A DNA stretch of 64,000 nucleotides from DATBLE01 sp963719325 (GTDB lineage Bacteria; Actinomycetota; Thermoleophilia; Gaiellales; Gaiellaceae). The translations under genes were made by a program, and so were the position numbers. The DNA is taken from positions 18,972 to 82,971 of the forward strand of contig CAVRBW010000007.1 of assembly GCA_963719325.1 (NCBI GenBank), in the 5' to 3' direction. Shown here piece by piece: positions 33,256-42,773 of this stretch; positions within the stretch are counted from its first letter, which is position 1; each line of letters begins with the position of its first letter. The notes under the pieces were generated by a model, which had not been told where the DNA came from, did not search any database, and saw nothing but the letters and a program-made list of their open reading frames with translations.

Positions 33256-33610
33256 CCGACGCACGCACCGTCCGCACGAACGTGCCCCCGCCGACGACGT
33301 CGTCTGCGTTTCCTCCCGCGCGGGCACGCAAGTCCCGGTCCGAGGTGACCAGGCGGTAGGGGCGTCCGGCGCCCGCGAGCTCGCGGGCCGCGCGGGCGAT
33401 CCAGTCGTCCGCGGTCTCGCCGCCTGACCCGACGATCCTGAGCCGACCACCGCCGGTCGCGGATGGGGCGGAGCCGTCGTAGACGAGCACCGCGGCGGCT
33501 TCGAGCGCGTTCACCCAGGCGTCGACCAGCTCGACGAGCTCTTCCCTGGAGACGTTCGGCCATTCCGAGCGCCGGACGTTCTCGGCGTCGATCAGCGTCA
33601 CTGGTTCCAT
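33200..33610 (-). CDS. NYN/PIN-like domain protein
   Basis: 136 aa starting at ATG 33610. MEPVTLIDAENVRRSEWPNV matches the NYN domain N-terminus where the first acidic residues (LIDAEN) bind metal. A second acidic site is in VLVYDGS, and TSDRDLRARA corresponds to the third catalytic strand (SxDxDL). NYN/YacP-type proteins are predicted RNases acting on RNA. It begins 13 bases before the stop of the nitrilase gene, so the two are coupled. Its tail converges with and overlaps the nitroreductase gene. Confidence 0.8.
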   Translation of the reverse strand: MEPVTLIDAENVRRSEWPNVSREELVELVDAWVNALEAAAVLVYDGSAPSATGGGRLRIVGSGGETADDWIARAARELAGAGRPYRLVTSDRDLRARAGGNADDVVGGGTFVRTVRASVTNDPSARPSRAVPVSPA

Positions 33611-34542
33611 GTTGTCTTCCGTGCTGCCCGATGCGGCCGCACGCGTAACTCGAGCACGTCCGGCCGGTGATAGTGGCCGGCCGGATCGAAACGCTGCCGC
33701 TCCTCGTCCAGGCGCTGCGGGTCGAGGTCGGCGTAGAGGATTCCCTCCTGGTCGTAGAGCGGGCCGGCGAGGTAGCCGCCGTCGGGGGCGAGGATCGCCG
33801 AGCCGCCGCGCCCGAGCACGTCGATGCCCGCCAGCTCCTTCCTGAGCGGGAAGTCGTCGGGATACGAGCCGGCACGCTGGAAGTGGCAAGGGCTGATCAC
33901 GAAGGCGCGCGACTCGCGGGCGATGTGTACGAGGGTCGACTGCCACGCGTCGCCGTCGTCGGCAGTGGAGGCGATGTAGATCTCGACGCCCGACTCGTAC
34001 AGCGCGAACCGGGCGAGCGGCATGTAGTTCTCCCAGCAGATCAGCCCGCCGATCCGCCCGATCGGCGTCTGCAGGGCACGCAGCCCGCGGCCGTCCCCCT
34101 GCCCCCAGATCAGGCGCTCGTGGTTGGTGGGGACGAGCTTGCGGTGGTGAACTGCCAATCGCCCGTCCGGCCCGTGGTAGAGGAGCGCGTTGTAGAGCGT
34201 CCCCGGCCGTTCCGGGTCGCGCTCGTTTACGCCCGTGACGAGCCAGACCTCGTGCTCGCGGGCGATCTCGCCGAGCCGGTCGACGTCGGGACCGGGGATC
34301 TCGACCGACTCGCGGGCGAGCAGGGCGAATGCGGCTTTCGCCCGCGGGTCTGCCCAACCCGCGAGGAACTTTCCCCAGGCCGAGCTCGGGTACGCGGCCA
34401 CGAACGTCTCCGGAAACACGACGAGCTCGGCCCCGCCGGCCTTCGCCTCCGCGGTCAGCGCCGCGAGCTTGTCGAGCGTCCGGCCTCGGTCGAGGATTGC
34501 CGGTTCGGCCTGGACGCACGCGACCCGGACGGTCTCGTTCAC
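33598..34542 (-). CDS. Nitrilase-superfamily amidohydrolase (nitrilase branch)
   Basis: 314 aa. The catalytic triad plus auxiliary residue is visible: Glu in VVFPETFVAAYPSSAW, Lys in HHRKLVPTNHERLIWGQGDG, and Cys in GGLICWENYMPLAR. The CWEN sequence and the KLVPTNHER-IWGxGDG pattern are those of true nitrilases and cyanide dihydratases rather than amidases. It would convert organic nitriles to carboxylic acids and ammonia in the cytoplasm. The GTG start at 34542 is used because conservation starts there (VRVACVQAEPA). Upstream in the same direction is the trp operon, so an indole-3-acetonitrile role is imaginable but unproven. Confidence 0.9.
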   Translation of the reverse strand: MNETVRVACVQAEPAILDRGRTLDKLAALTAEAKAGGAELVVFPETFVAAYPSSAWGKFLAGWADPRAKAAFALLARESVEIPGPDVDRLGEIAREHEVWLVTGVNERDPERPGTLYNALLYHGPDGRLAVHHRKLVPTNHERLIWGQGDGRGLRALQTPIGRIGGLICWENYMPLARFALYESGVEIYIASTADDGDAWQSTLVHIARESRAFVISPCHFQRAGSYPDDFPLRKELAGIDVLGRGGSAILAPDGGYLAGPLYDQEGILYADLDPQRLDEERQRFDPAGHYHRPDVLELRVRPHRAARKTTWNQ

Positions 34543-34579
34543 CGGCCGTACAGTGACACGTCTCGCGGGTCGGGAACGA

Positions 34580-34711
34580 TCAGGAGCGCAGGAGGAGGAA
34601 GAAGACGATTGCGCCGACCACGCTGCTGAGTGCGACCAGGACGAGCCAGGCCCACAGAATCGTCTCCGACGGATGGCGTGCCGGCCCGCTCTTCCTCTCC
34701 CTGTCAAGCAT
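34580..34711 (-). CDS. Single-pass membrane microprotein
   Basis: 43 aa: a charged start (MLDRERKSGPARHPSET) followed by one hydrophobic helix (ILWAWLVLVALSSVVGAIVF) and FLLLRS. The ATG at 34711 has no strong ribosome site; the frame extends upstream to 34768. It lies between trpA and the nitrilase gene in the same direction. The composition favours a real small membrane protein, but support is limited. Confidence 0.45.
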   Translation of the reverse strand: MLDRERKSGPARHPSETILWAWLVLVALSSVVGAIVFFLLLRS

Positions 34712-34774
34712 GTGTCGACTTCTGTTGTCGGCACGGTTGACGACCGCCGCGACACTCGGTCGAGTCAACGTGTT

Positions 34775-35470
34775 CTAGGCGTCCAGGGCCGCGCGAAGCG
34801 AGCGCGTGTACTCCTCGAGCGCGGCCGCGCCCTCCTCTGCCACCTCGAGCGCGCGCGAGCCGACCACGATTCCGTCTGCCAACGCAGCCGCTGCGCCGGC
34901 GTGCTCGGGTGTCGAGATCCCGAAGCCGGCGTAGAGGGGAACGTCGGTCACCCGGCGTGTCCGCTCGACGAGGCCGGCGAGGGTCGGCGACAGATCGGCG
35001 CGGGCACCGGTCGTGCCGGTCAGCGTGACGAGGTAGAGCCATCCGTCGGTGCTCCCTGCGGCGAGGGCGAGGCGCTCGTCCGTCGAGGTCGGGGCAACGA
35101 GCTGGATGCGCCGGAGCTCGGGTCGGTCTCCGGCCGGGAGGTCGGCGACGATCAGGCTCGCGGCGCCGGCGGCTCGAGCGTCGGCGGCGAACCGCTCCCA
35201 GCCGTACGCCTCGAGCAGCGAGGAGTAGGTCATCGGCACGAGCGGCACCTGGATCCGCGCGCGAGTCTCCGCCAGGCACTCGAGGCACGCGCGCGTGCGC
35301 ATGCCGGCCGCGAGAGCCCGCTCGGCGGCCCGGCGGATCACCGGGCCGTCGGCGAGCGGATCCGAGAACGGGAAGCCGATCTCGATCAGGTCGGCCCCGC
35401 CGGCCTCGGCCGCCGCGGCGAGCTCGGGTGTCTCCTGCCCGGCCATCAGGTAGATGACGAGCGTCTTCAC
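34775..35470 (-). CDS. trpA: Tryptophan synthase alpha chain
   Basis: 231 aa TIM-barrel subunit that cleaves indole-3-glycerol phosphate to indole, channelled to TrpB. Key residues: the catalytic Glu in GADLIEIGFPFSDPLADGP, the substrate Asp in ASLIVADLPAGD, and phosphate-binding GFGISTPEHAG and GIVVGSRALE. It is about 30 residues shorter than usual because the N-terminal helix is missing and the chain starts at VKTLVIYLMAG. The GTG at 35470 overlaps the stop of the acetamidase gene (GTGA). Last trp gene. Confidence 0.95.
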   Translation of the reverse strand: MKTLVIYLMAGQETPELAAAAEAGGADLIEIGFPFSDPLADGPVIRRAAERALAAGMRTRACLECLAETRARIQVPLVPMTYSSLLEAYGWERFAADARAAGAASLIVADLPAGDRPELRRIQLVAPTSTDERLALAAGSTDGWLYLVTLTGTTGARADLSPTLAGLVERTRRVTDVPLYAGFGISTPEHAGAAAALADGIVVGSRALEVAEEGAAALEEYTRSLRAALDA

Positions 35471-36378
35471 GGGAGCCAGTTCCTCGCGACCTTGGCCACG
35501 ACCGTGTACGCCGGGTCGTACACGTTCCCGATGTCGTACTCGACGCACTGGCCGAGCAGTGCCGAGCTTGCGCGGTAGGACAGCCCGTAGTCCTCCTCGA
35601 GCATGCGTAGCAACTCCGTCGTCGCGTGCTGTACGGCCTGATCGAGCGGTCGCGCGTTCCCGACAGCCATCACGAAGTCGTTTCCGTCCACGCGCGGCCA
35701 CGTGATGCGCTTGCCCTTGCGCAGACGCACCGTCAGCGTGACGTCGAAGGAGACCTCGATCCCGGTGCCGACGATCTCGCCGTCGCCCTGGCGCGCATGC
35801 CCGTCGCCGACGTGCAGCAGGGCGCCCTCCGCGAGCACCGGCAGCTGGACGGTCACGCCCTCACGGAACCCCCGGTAGTCCATGTTCCCGCCGTGCTCGG
35901 CAGACGTTGCCGTCGAGATCGCCTGGCTTCGAGCCGGCGCGACGCCGAAGCAGCCGAGCATCGGCTCGAAGGGCAGCTCGCCGAGCAGCTCGAGGCCTTC
36001 CGGTGGGCTCTCGAGGCGGGCGACGCCCCGCTCGAGGTCGAGAACCCAGGCGTCGACCTGGCCTTCGCCGTAGGGAAGCGCGGCGCTGAACGACGGGTCG
36101 AGGACGTGCGGTGCGACGAGCCCGGCCGAAAAGCCGCGCGCACGGTTCGGCCAGAGACGATCGAAGTGGATTTCGAGCGTGTCGCCGGGCTCCGCCCCCT
36201 CGACGTAGAACGGGCCGGTCTGCGGGTTGCCGGCATCGGTGAGCTGCGTGCCGGTGCGGTCGGTCCCGCCGGCATCCACGCACCACGTCTCGATCGTGTC
36301 ACCGTCGGCCACGCGCAGCACCGGCTCGTGCGAGCCGATCGTGGTGTGGAAGTGGGTCGGCTCGAAGGTGTGCTTCAT
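35467..36378 (-). CDS. Acetamidase/formamidase family protein inside the trp operon
   Basis: 303 aa of the FmdA/AmdA family, hydrolysing formamide, acetamide or other small amides to ammonia and acid. Family marks: VADGDTIETWCVDAGG, TGPFYVEGAEPGDTLEIH, HGGNMDYRGFREGVTVQLPV, LLHVGDGHARQGDGEI and the CVEYDIGNVYDP end. The metal-binding His/Asp set lies in GDGHARQGDGE. It is coupled to trpB upstream and trpA downstream by four-base overlaps, so it is made with tryptophan enzymes. N-formyl or amide intermediates of tryptophan metabolism, such as N-formylkynurenine, are possible but unproven substrates. Confidence 0.9.
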   Translation of the reverse strand: MKHTFEPTHFHTTIGSHEPVLRVADGDTIETWCVDAGGTDRTGTQLTDAGNPQTGPFYVEGAEPGDTLEIHFDRLWPNRARGFSAGLVAPHVLDPSFSAALPYGEGQVDAWVLDLERGVARLESPPEGLELLGELPFEPMLGCFGVAPARSQAISTATSAEHGGNMDYRGFREGVTVQLPVLAEGALLHVGDGHARQGDGEIVGTGIEVSFDVTLTVRLRKGKRITWPRVDGNDFVMAVGNARPLDQAVQHATTELLRMLEEDYGLSYRASSALLGQCVEYDIGNVYDPAYTVVAKVARNWLP

Positions 36379-37487
36379 GTGAGCCGCGCGAGCGCCTCGT
36401 CGAGGTCCTTGTCGCCGCGACCCGAAAGGCACACGACGATGACGTCGCCGTCCAGCTCCCCGGTGCGCGCGAGCGCGTGGGCGGGCTCGAGCGCGGGGAT
36501 GATGCCCTCGGTCTGCGCGAGCCGCTGGAAGGCCGCCAGTGCGTCGTCGTCCGTCGCAGTCAGGTAGTGGACGCGGCCGCTGTCGCGGAGGAACGCGTGC
36601 TCGGGCCCGACGCCCGGGTAGTCGAGCCCGGCCGAGATCGAGTGGGCGTCCATGATCTGGCCGTCTTCGTCGGCGAGGAGGGACGAGCGCGCGCCGTGCA
36701 GGACCCCGGTGCGGCCGGTGCCGAGGCTCGCGGCGCCGGCAGCCTCGACGCCGTACAGGCGGACGTCTCCGTCGTCGAGGAATCCGGCGAACATTCCGAT
36801 CGCGTTCGAGCCGCCGCCGACACAGGCGATCACGGCCTCCGGGAGCCGACCCTCCGCCTCGAGCACCTGGGCGCGTGCCTCGCGGCCGATCACCGCCTGC
36901 AGCTCGCGCACGATTGCCGGGTACGGATCCGGACCGACGCAGGAGCCGATCAGGTAGTGCGTGGTCTCGACGTTCGTGATCCAGTCGCGGATCGCCTCGC
37001 TCGTCGCTTCCTTGAGCGTCTTCGTCCCGAACTCGACCGGACGTACCTCCGCCCCGAGCAAGCCCATTCGCTCGACGTTGGGGTGCTGGCGGCGCATGTC
37101 CTCGGCCCCCATGTAGACGACGCACTCGAGTCCGAAGCGCGCACAGACGGTCGCCGTCGCGACGCCGTGCTGACCGGCTCCGGTCTCTGCGATGATCCGC
37201 TGCTTCCCGAGCCGGCGTGCGAGCACCGCCTGGCCGAGCGCGTTGTTCAGCTTGTGCGCGCCCGTGTGGAGGAGGTCCTCGCGCTTCAGGTAGAGCCGCT
37301 TGCCGGGCGCGAAGCGCTCGGCAAGCGTCAGCGGGGTCGGCCTGCCCGCGTACTCGCGGCCGAGGCGGTCGACCTCGGCGGCGAACGCCGGATCGACCTG
37401 CGCGTCGCGCCAGCCCGCCTCGAGCTCGTCGAGGGCCGGGATCAGGGTCTCCGGGACGTACCGGCCGCCGTACCCGCCGTAGCTCAT
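36375..37487 (-). CDS. trpB: Tryptophan synthase beta chain
   Basis: 370 aa PLP enzyme that joins indole and serine to tryptophan. Motifs: GGRYVPETLIPALDELE at the start, the Schiff-base Lys in HTGAHKLNNALGQA, the catalytic Glu in IAETGAGQHG, the phosphate cup CVGGGSNAIGMFAGF, and the monovalent-cation segment ISAGLDYPGVGPEH. This is the standard TrpB1 type that partners TrpA. Start: ATG 37487 overlapping the trpCF stop. Confidence 0.97.
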   Translation of the reverse strand: MSYGGYGGRYVPETLIPALDELEAGWRDAQVDPAFAAEVDRLGREYAGRPTPLTLAERFAPGKRLYLKREDLLHTGAHKLNNALGQAVLARRLGKQRIIAETGAGQHGVATATVCARFGLECVVYMGAEDMRRQHPNVERMGLLGAEVRPVEFGTKTLKEATSEAIRDWITNVETTHYLIGSCVGPDPYPAIVRELQAVIGREARAQVLEAEGRLPEAVIACVGGGSNAIGMFAGFLDDGDVRLYGVEAAGAASLGTGRTGVLHGARSSLLADEDGQIMDAHSISAGLDYPGVGPEHAFLRDSGRVHYLTATDDDALAAFQRLAQTEGIIPALEPAHALARTGELDGDVIVVCLSGRGDKDLDEALARLT

Positions 37488-38633
37488 CGCGCAGCCTCGA
37501 CGAAAGCCAGCACCCGGTGGTGGTCCTTGATCCCCGGCGAGGCCTCCAGGCTCGAGCTCGCGTCCACGGCCCACGGCCGCGTGGCTGCGATCGCTGCCCG
37601 GACGTTCTCCGGGCCGAGACCGCCGGCCAGCATCAGCCGGCCCTCGACCGCACGGGCTCGCGCGAAGTGTTCCGGGTCGTCTTCCTGCCACGGCAGGTCG
37701 ACGACGGTGGCGACGCGCTCTCCGTCCCGCAGGAGGACGGCGTCACGGCCGCGAACCCGGCCCTCTTCGCGTTCGTAGCGCTGGACGAGATCGGCGCCGC
37801 TCACCGTGGTCTCGCCGACCACGACGGCGACCGACAGCACCGTGTCCGGAACAGAGAGCACCGAGTCGGCTGCTCGCGGGCTCGCCGGCTCGAGCACGAA
37901 TCCGCATAGGTCGGCACCGGCCTCGACGGCAAGCTCGACGTCCTCCGCTCGAGTCAGGCCGCAGACCTTCACGAGCGGTCGCGAGACGATCTCGCGCAGC
38001 TTCGCCGGGGGATCGGCCGCGCGCATCAGGGCCGTACCGACGAGCACCGCGTCGGCGCCCGCCAGCTCCGCCGCGGCACCCTGCGCGCGGGAGTGGATCG
38101 CGCTCTCGGCGATCACGATCCGGTCGCGAGGAGCGTCGACCACCAGCCGAAGCTGGGCGGCTCGGTCGATTGCGAAGGTGGACAGGTCGCGCGCGTTGAT
38201 CCCGATCGGGTCTGCGCCGAGCGCGACCGCGCGCGCGAGCTCGTCCGCGTCGTGGGCCTCGACCAGGGTGTCCATGCCGAGCTCCGCAGCGCAGGCCATC
38301 AGCCTCCGAACGGTCTCGTCGTCCAGGTCGTGGAGAATCAACAGCGCTGCGTCGGCTCCCGCGCTGCGGGTCTCGGCCAGGTGCGCCTCGGTCGAGAAGA
38401 ACCCCTTGGCGAGCAGAGGTATCGAGCTGGCCGATCTCGCTGCCGCGAGATCGGCGAGGCTCCCGGCGAAGCGTTCGTCGACGAGGATCGACGCCGCGGC
38501 CGCCCCTGCCCGCTCGAAGGCAGCAGCGAGCGTCGCCGGGTCGGCGCTCGGGCGCAGGTCGCCCGCCGACGGGGAGCGCCGCTTGACCTCCGCGACGGCC
38601 GCGAGGCCCGGAGCGCCGAGGGCGTCGCGGAAC

Positions 38634-38641
<8 letters not shown>
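37484..38641 (-). CDS. trpCF: Fused indole-3-glycerol-phosphate synthase / phosphoribosylanthranilate isomerase
   Basis: 385 aa bifunctional protein. Residues 1-210 are TrpC: VAEVKRRSPSAGDLRPSADP, the catalytic Lys in LLAKGFF, ALLILHDLDDE, GINARDLSTFAID, and ESAIHSRAQG. Residues 215-385 are TrpF: VKVCGLTRAEDVELAVEAGA, GFVLEPASPR, the dimer of catalytic Cys (CGLT) and Asp (AVDASSSLEASPGIKD). The order C-F matches the enterobacterial fusion. TrpF is somewhat short. In many actinobacteria PriA replaces TrpF, so an independent TrpF domain here is notable. ATG 38641 overlaps the trpD stop. Confidence 0.93.
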
Positions 38642-39646
<1,005 letters not shown>

Positions 39647-39650
<4 letters not shown>

Positions 39651-40207
39651 CGCCCCTCCAGGAAGTTCCGGCAGAGCGCAGGCCCGTCCGGCGTGAGCAC
39701 CGACTCGGGATGGAACTGGACGCCGTCGACGGGAAGCGCACGGTGGCGGACCGCCATCACCTCGCCGTCCGACGTGGTCGCGGAGACCTCGAGCTCATCC
39801 GGGACGCGCGCCGCGGCGAGCGAGTGGTAGCGCCCTGCCTGGAAGCTCCGCGGCAGGCCCGCGAAGATCCCGCGTCCGTCGTGGGAGACGACGCTCGCCT
39901 TGCCGTGGACCAGCTCCTGCGCCTCGGCGATCTCGCCGCCGAAGGCCTCGACGATCGCCTGATGCCCGAGACAGACACCGAGCGTCGGGGTGGTGGGGGC
40001 GAGGCGTCTGATGATCTCGACCGTCGCGCCGGACTCGCCGGGGCGGCCGGGTCCGGGGGAGACGACGAGCTGTGCAGGTTGCAGCCGCTCGGCCTCGTCC
40101 GCGTCGATCTCGTCGTTGCGCCGAACGTGCACTTCAGCCCCGAGCTCCTGGAACAGGTGAACGAGGTTGTAGGTGAAGCTGTCGTAGTTGTCGACCAGCA
40201 GGATCAT
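39647..40207 (-). CDS. trpG: Anthranilate synthase glutaminase subunit
   Basis: 186 aa class I glutamine amidotransferase supplying ammonia to TrpE. The start MILLVDNYDSFTYNLVHLF and the oxyanion segment VVSPGPGRPGESG are diagnostic. The triad is Cys in LGVCLGHQAIVEAFGG, and His/Glu in VQFHPESVLTPDG. It may also serve aminodeoxychorismate synthase, as in many bacteria with a single trpG. Overlaps trpE by four bases. Confidence 0.95.
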
Positions 40208-41433
40208 TGCTCGGCAAGGGTAATGGCGGCTTCGAGCGCGGCGAGCTTGCGCAGGCACTCCTCGTGCTCCGCGTGCGGATCCGAGTCGGCGACGATTCCC
40301 GCTCCTGCCTGCAGGTGAGCGACGCCGTCGTGGAGGACGATCGTCCGGATGGCGATGCACGTGTCCAGGTCGCCGCCGGGGAGCGCGTACCCGACCGCTC
40401 CCGCGTACGGTCCGCGCCGGTAGCCCTCCAGCTCGGAGATGATCTGCATCGCGCGCACCTTGGGCGCGCCTGACACGGTGCCGGCCGGGAAGCACGCCCT
40501 GAGCAGGTCGAAGGGCCCGATCCCGTCGCGTAGCTCGCCGACGACCTCGGAGACCAGGTGGGTGACGTGCGAGAAGCGCTCCGCCTCCATGAACCGCTCG
40601 ACGCGGACGGTTCCGGCCTGACAGACGCGCGAGAGGTCGTTTCGGCCCAGGTCGACGAGCATCACGTGCTCGGCTCGGTCCTTGTCGGAGGCGAGCAATC
40701 GCTCGGCGTCGCCCGGCCCCGGCTGGGTGGTGCCCGCGATCGGGTTGAGGCTGGCCCGCCGGCCTTCGGCCTTGACCAGCGTCTCCGGCGACGAGCCGAT
40801 CAGTGCGAGGTCGCCGAGCTCGAGCAGGAACAGGTACGGCGACGGGTTCACGCGCCGGAGCGACCGGTACAGCTCGAGCGCGCTCGCCGACGTCGGCCGC
40901 TCCGCACGCTGAGAGACGACGATCTGGAATGCGTCGCCCGCACGGATGTGCTCCTTGACCACGCCGACGCAGCGCTCGTACGCCGCGCCGTCGGGGTACC
41001 TGACGGTCGGGCCGCTCCGGCCGGTCCCGCGCGGGAGCTCTCCGCGCGGCGCCTCCAGCCGTGCCCGCAGCTCGTCCGGATCGCCGCACAGCACGTGGGC
41101 GTGCCCGGCCGCGTGGTCGAAGCGCACGAGCGTGTCGGCGAGGATGAAACGGCTCTGCGGCAGGTTCGGCCCGTCAGCCGGGAGCGGAACGGTCGGCTCG
41201 AGAACGGTCGCGTGGTCGTACGCGAGGAAGCCGACCACGGGCAGGTCGGCATGCTCGGCCTCGTCGAGCCCGGCGAGCTTCGACCCGCAGCCGACGAACG
41301 AATAGCGCCCGAGCCGGCCCCGCTCGACGGACTCGAGCAGGAAGGCCGCCTCACCGCCGCTGCGCAGCTTGACGTACGCCGAGAGCGGCGTGATCAGGTC
41401 GGTGGGGATGACGGTGGTGAAGTTCATCGGCAA
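40204..41433 (-). CDS. trpE: Anthranilate synthase component I
   Basis: About 409 aa chorismate-utilising enzyme, making anthranilate with TrpG. Features: the C-terminal core with QIVVSQRAERP, NPSPYLFLLELGDLALIGSS, SPETLVKAEGRRASLNPIAG, DLGRNDLSRVCQAGTV, FPAGTVSGAPKVRAMQII and AGAGIVADSDP. The tryptophan-binding LLES element is present near residue 33 (AFLLESVERGRLGRYSFVG). The N-terminal domain is short. TTG 41433 is chosen because GGAGGG lies ten bases upstream; ATG 41427 is too far for that site. The ribosome site lies in the 3' arm of the attenuator hairpin. Confidence 0.93.
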   Translation of the reverse strand: MPMNFTTVIPTDLITPLSAYVKLRSGGEAAFLLESVERGRLGRYSFVGCGSKLAGLDEAEHADLPVVGFLAYDHATVLEPTVPLPADGPNLPQSRFILADTLVRFDHAAGHAHVLCGDPDELRARLEAPRGELPRGTGRSGPTVRYPDGAAYERCVGVVKEHIRAGDAFQIVVSQRAERPTSASALELYRSLRRVNPSPYLFLLELGDLALIGSSPETLVKAEGRRASLNPIAGTTQPGPGDAERLLASDKDRAEHVMLVDLGRNDLSRVCQAGTVRVERFMEAERFSHVTHLVSEVVGELRDGIGPFDLLRACFPAGTVSGAPKVRAMQIISELEGYRRGPYAGAVGYALPGGDLDTCIAIRTIVLHDGVAHLQAGAGIVADSDPHAEHEECLRKLAALEAAITLAEQ

Positions 41434-41436
41434 ACG

Positions 41437-41462
41437 AAAAAGACCCTCCAGTCGGAAGGTCT
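41437..41462 (-). terminator. trp attenuator hairpin
   Basis: On the minus strand AGACCTTCC (41462-41454), loop GACT, GGAGGGTCT (41449-41441) form a nine-pair stem including one G-U pair, followed by a run of five T. It lies 26 bases after the leader-peptide stop and just before trpE, the normal place for a transcription attenuator. Confidence 0.85.
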
Positions 41463-41488
41463 GCGAGCGGGGACGGATGGGAGGTGGG

Positions 41489-41554
41489 TCAGGCCAGGCT
41501 GCCGCCCCGCTCGTGGCGCCGGGACCAGGCCCAGATGCGGGACGTCGAGGTCAT
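41489..41554 (-). CDS. trpL: trp leader peptide
   Basis: 21 codons from ATG 41554: MTSTSRIWAWSRRHERGGSL and Ala, then TGA. Tryptophan codons at positions 8 and 10 (WAW) sense charged tRNA-Trp. Ribosome stalling there should free an antiterminator and allow read-through of the hairpin at 41437-41462. TAGACT at 41567-41562 lies seven bases before the ATG, so transcript and translation probably start almost together (leaderless). Confidence 0.85.
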   Translation of the reverse strand: MTSTSRIWAWSRRHERGGSLA

Positions 41555-41561
41555 CGCGGTG

Positions 41562-41567
41562 AGTCTA
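41562..41567 (-). promoter_or_regulatory. -10 box of the trp operon
   Basis: TAGACT on the minus strand seven bases before the trpL ATG. No strong -35 is seen; a typical start site would fall at or next to the ATG. Confidence 0.55.
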
Positions 41568-41621
41568 CCCGGGTGGGCGAGCCCGCGCCGACCCGCTTGT
41601 CGGTGAAGCTAGATTGGGGCC

Positions 41622-42773
41622 GTGGTCCGTTCCGTCATCGTGTCGGCCGTCCGCACCCCGTTCGGGAAGCTGGGCGGAGGCCTGGCCGGCTACCAGGCGA
41701 CCGAGCTCGGGGCGCTCGCCATTCGTGCCGCCCTCGACCGGGTCGACGTGCGCGACGACGAGGTCGAGTACGTGATCATGGGGCACGTGCTGCAGGGCGG
41801 CGCCGGCCAGGCTCCAGCGCGCCAGGCGGCGATCGGCGCCGGCCTGCCGGTCGAGACGCCCGCGGACGCGGTGAACAAGGTCTGCGCTTCGAGCATCAGG
41901 GCGGTCGGAATCGCCGACGCGATGATCCGCTCGGGCGACAACGGTGTGATCGTCGCCGGCGGGATGGAGTCGATGTCGAACGCTCCGTACGTCCTGAAGA
42001 AGGCCCGTTTCGGCTACCGGTACGGCGACGGCGCCCTGATCGACCTGATGACGCACGACGGCCTGGTCTCGACCTTCGACAGACGGCACATGGTCGAGCA
42101 GGCGTCCTTCGTCTCGCGCGAGCTCGGGATCGGGAGAGAAGAGCAGGACGAGTGGGCGCTCCGCTCCCAGCTTCGGGCCGTGGCAGCGATCGACGAGGGC
42201 CGCTTCGGGGACGAGATCGTCCCGGTCGGCGAGGTCGCGCTCGACGAGAGCCCGCGTCGCGGCACCTCGCTCGCCAAGCTCGCCGCGCTGAAGCCGGTGT
42301 TCGACCCGGAGGGAACGACGACGGCGGGCAACGCACCCGGCGTCAACGACGGAGCCGGCGCGCTCGTGGTCACGAGCGACGAGTTCGCGCGGAAGCGCGG
42401 CCTGGACGTGCTCGCGACCGTTGTCTCCCAGGGCTACGTGGCCGACGAGTTCGCGTACCTGGCCCGCACGCCGGCGGGGGCGGGCACGATGGCGCTCGGC
42501 AAGGCGGGCAAGGCGATCGGCGACGTGAAGCGTGTCGAGGTCAACGAGGCCTTCTGCTCGGTGGCGATCAACTCGGTCCGGATGCTCGGCGCCGATCCGG
42601 ACACGGTGAACGTGAACGGGGGCGCGGTCGCGCTCGGTCACCCGATCGGCGCCTCGGGGGCTCGGATCCTCTCGACGCTGATCTACGAGCTGCGCCGACA
42701 GGGCGGTGGGCTGGGCCTGGCGGCGATCTGCTCGGGCGGCGGCCAGGGCGACGCGCTGCTCCTCGAGGTCTAG
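41622..42773 (+). CDS. Acetyl-CoA C-acetyltransferase (thiolase)
   Basis: 383 aa thiolase that cleaves acetoacetyl-CoA to two acetyl-CoA or runs in reverse. The nucleophilic Cys is in NKVCASSIRAVG, NEAFCSVAINS and the His in VALGHPIGASGAR, and the second Cys in CSGGGQGDALLLEV complete the active site. The length matches short-chain thiolases. Start GTG 41622, with TAGATT six bases before it and no Shine-Dalgarno: a probable leaderless start, divergent from the trp operon. It heads the acyl-CoA degradation region with hbd next. Confidence 0.94.
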   Translation: MVRSVIVSAVRTPFGKLGGGLAGYQATELGALAIRAALDRVDVRDDEVEYVIMGHVLQGGAGQAPARQAAIGAGLPVETPADAVNKVCASSIRAVGIADAMIRSGDNGVIVAGGMESMSNAPYVLKKARFGYRYGDGALIDLMTHDGLVSTFDRRHMVEQASFVSRELGIGREEQDEWALRSQLRAVAAIDEGRFGDEIVPVGEVALDESPRRGTSLAKLAALKPVFDPEGTTTAGNAPGVNDGAGALVVTSDEFARKRGLDVLATVVSQGYVADEFAYLARTPAGAGTMALGKAGKAIGDVKRVEVNEAFCSVAINSVRMLGADPDTVNVNGGAVALGHPIGASGARILSTLIYELRRQGGGLGLAAICSGGGQGDALLLEV

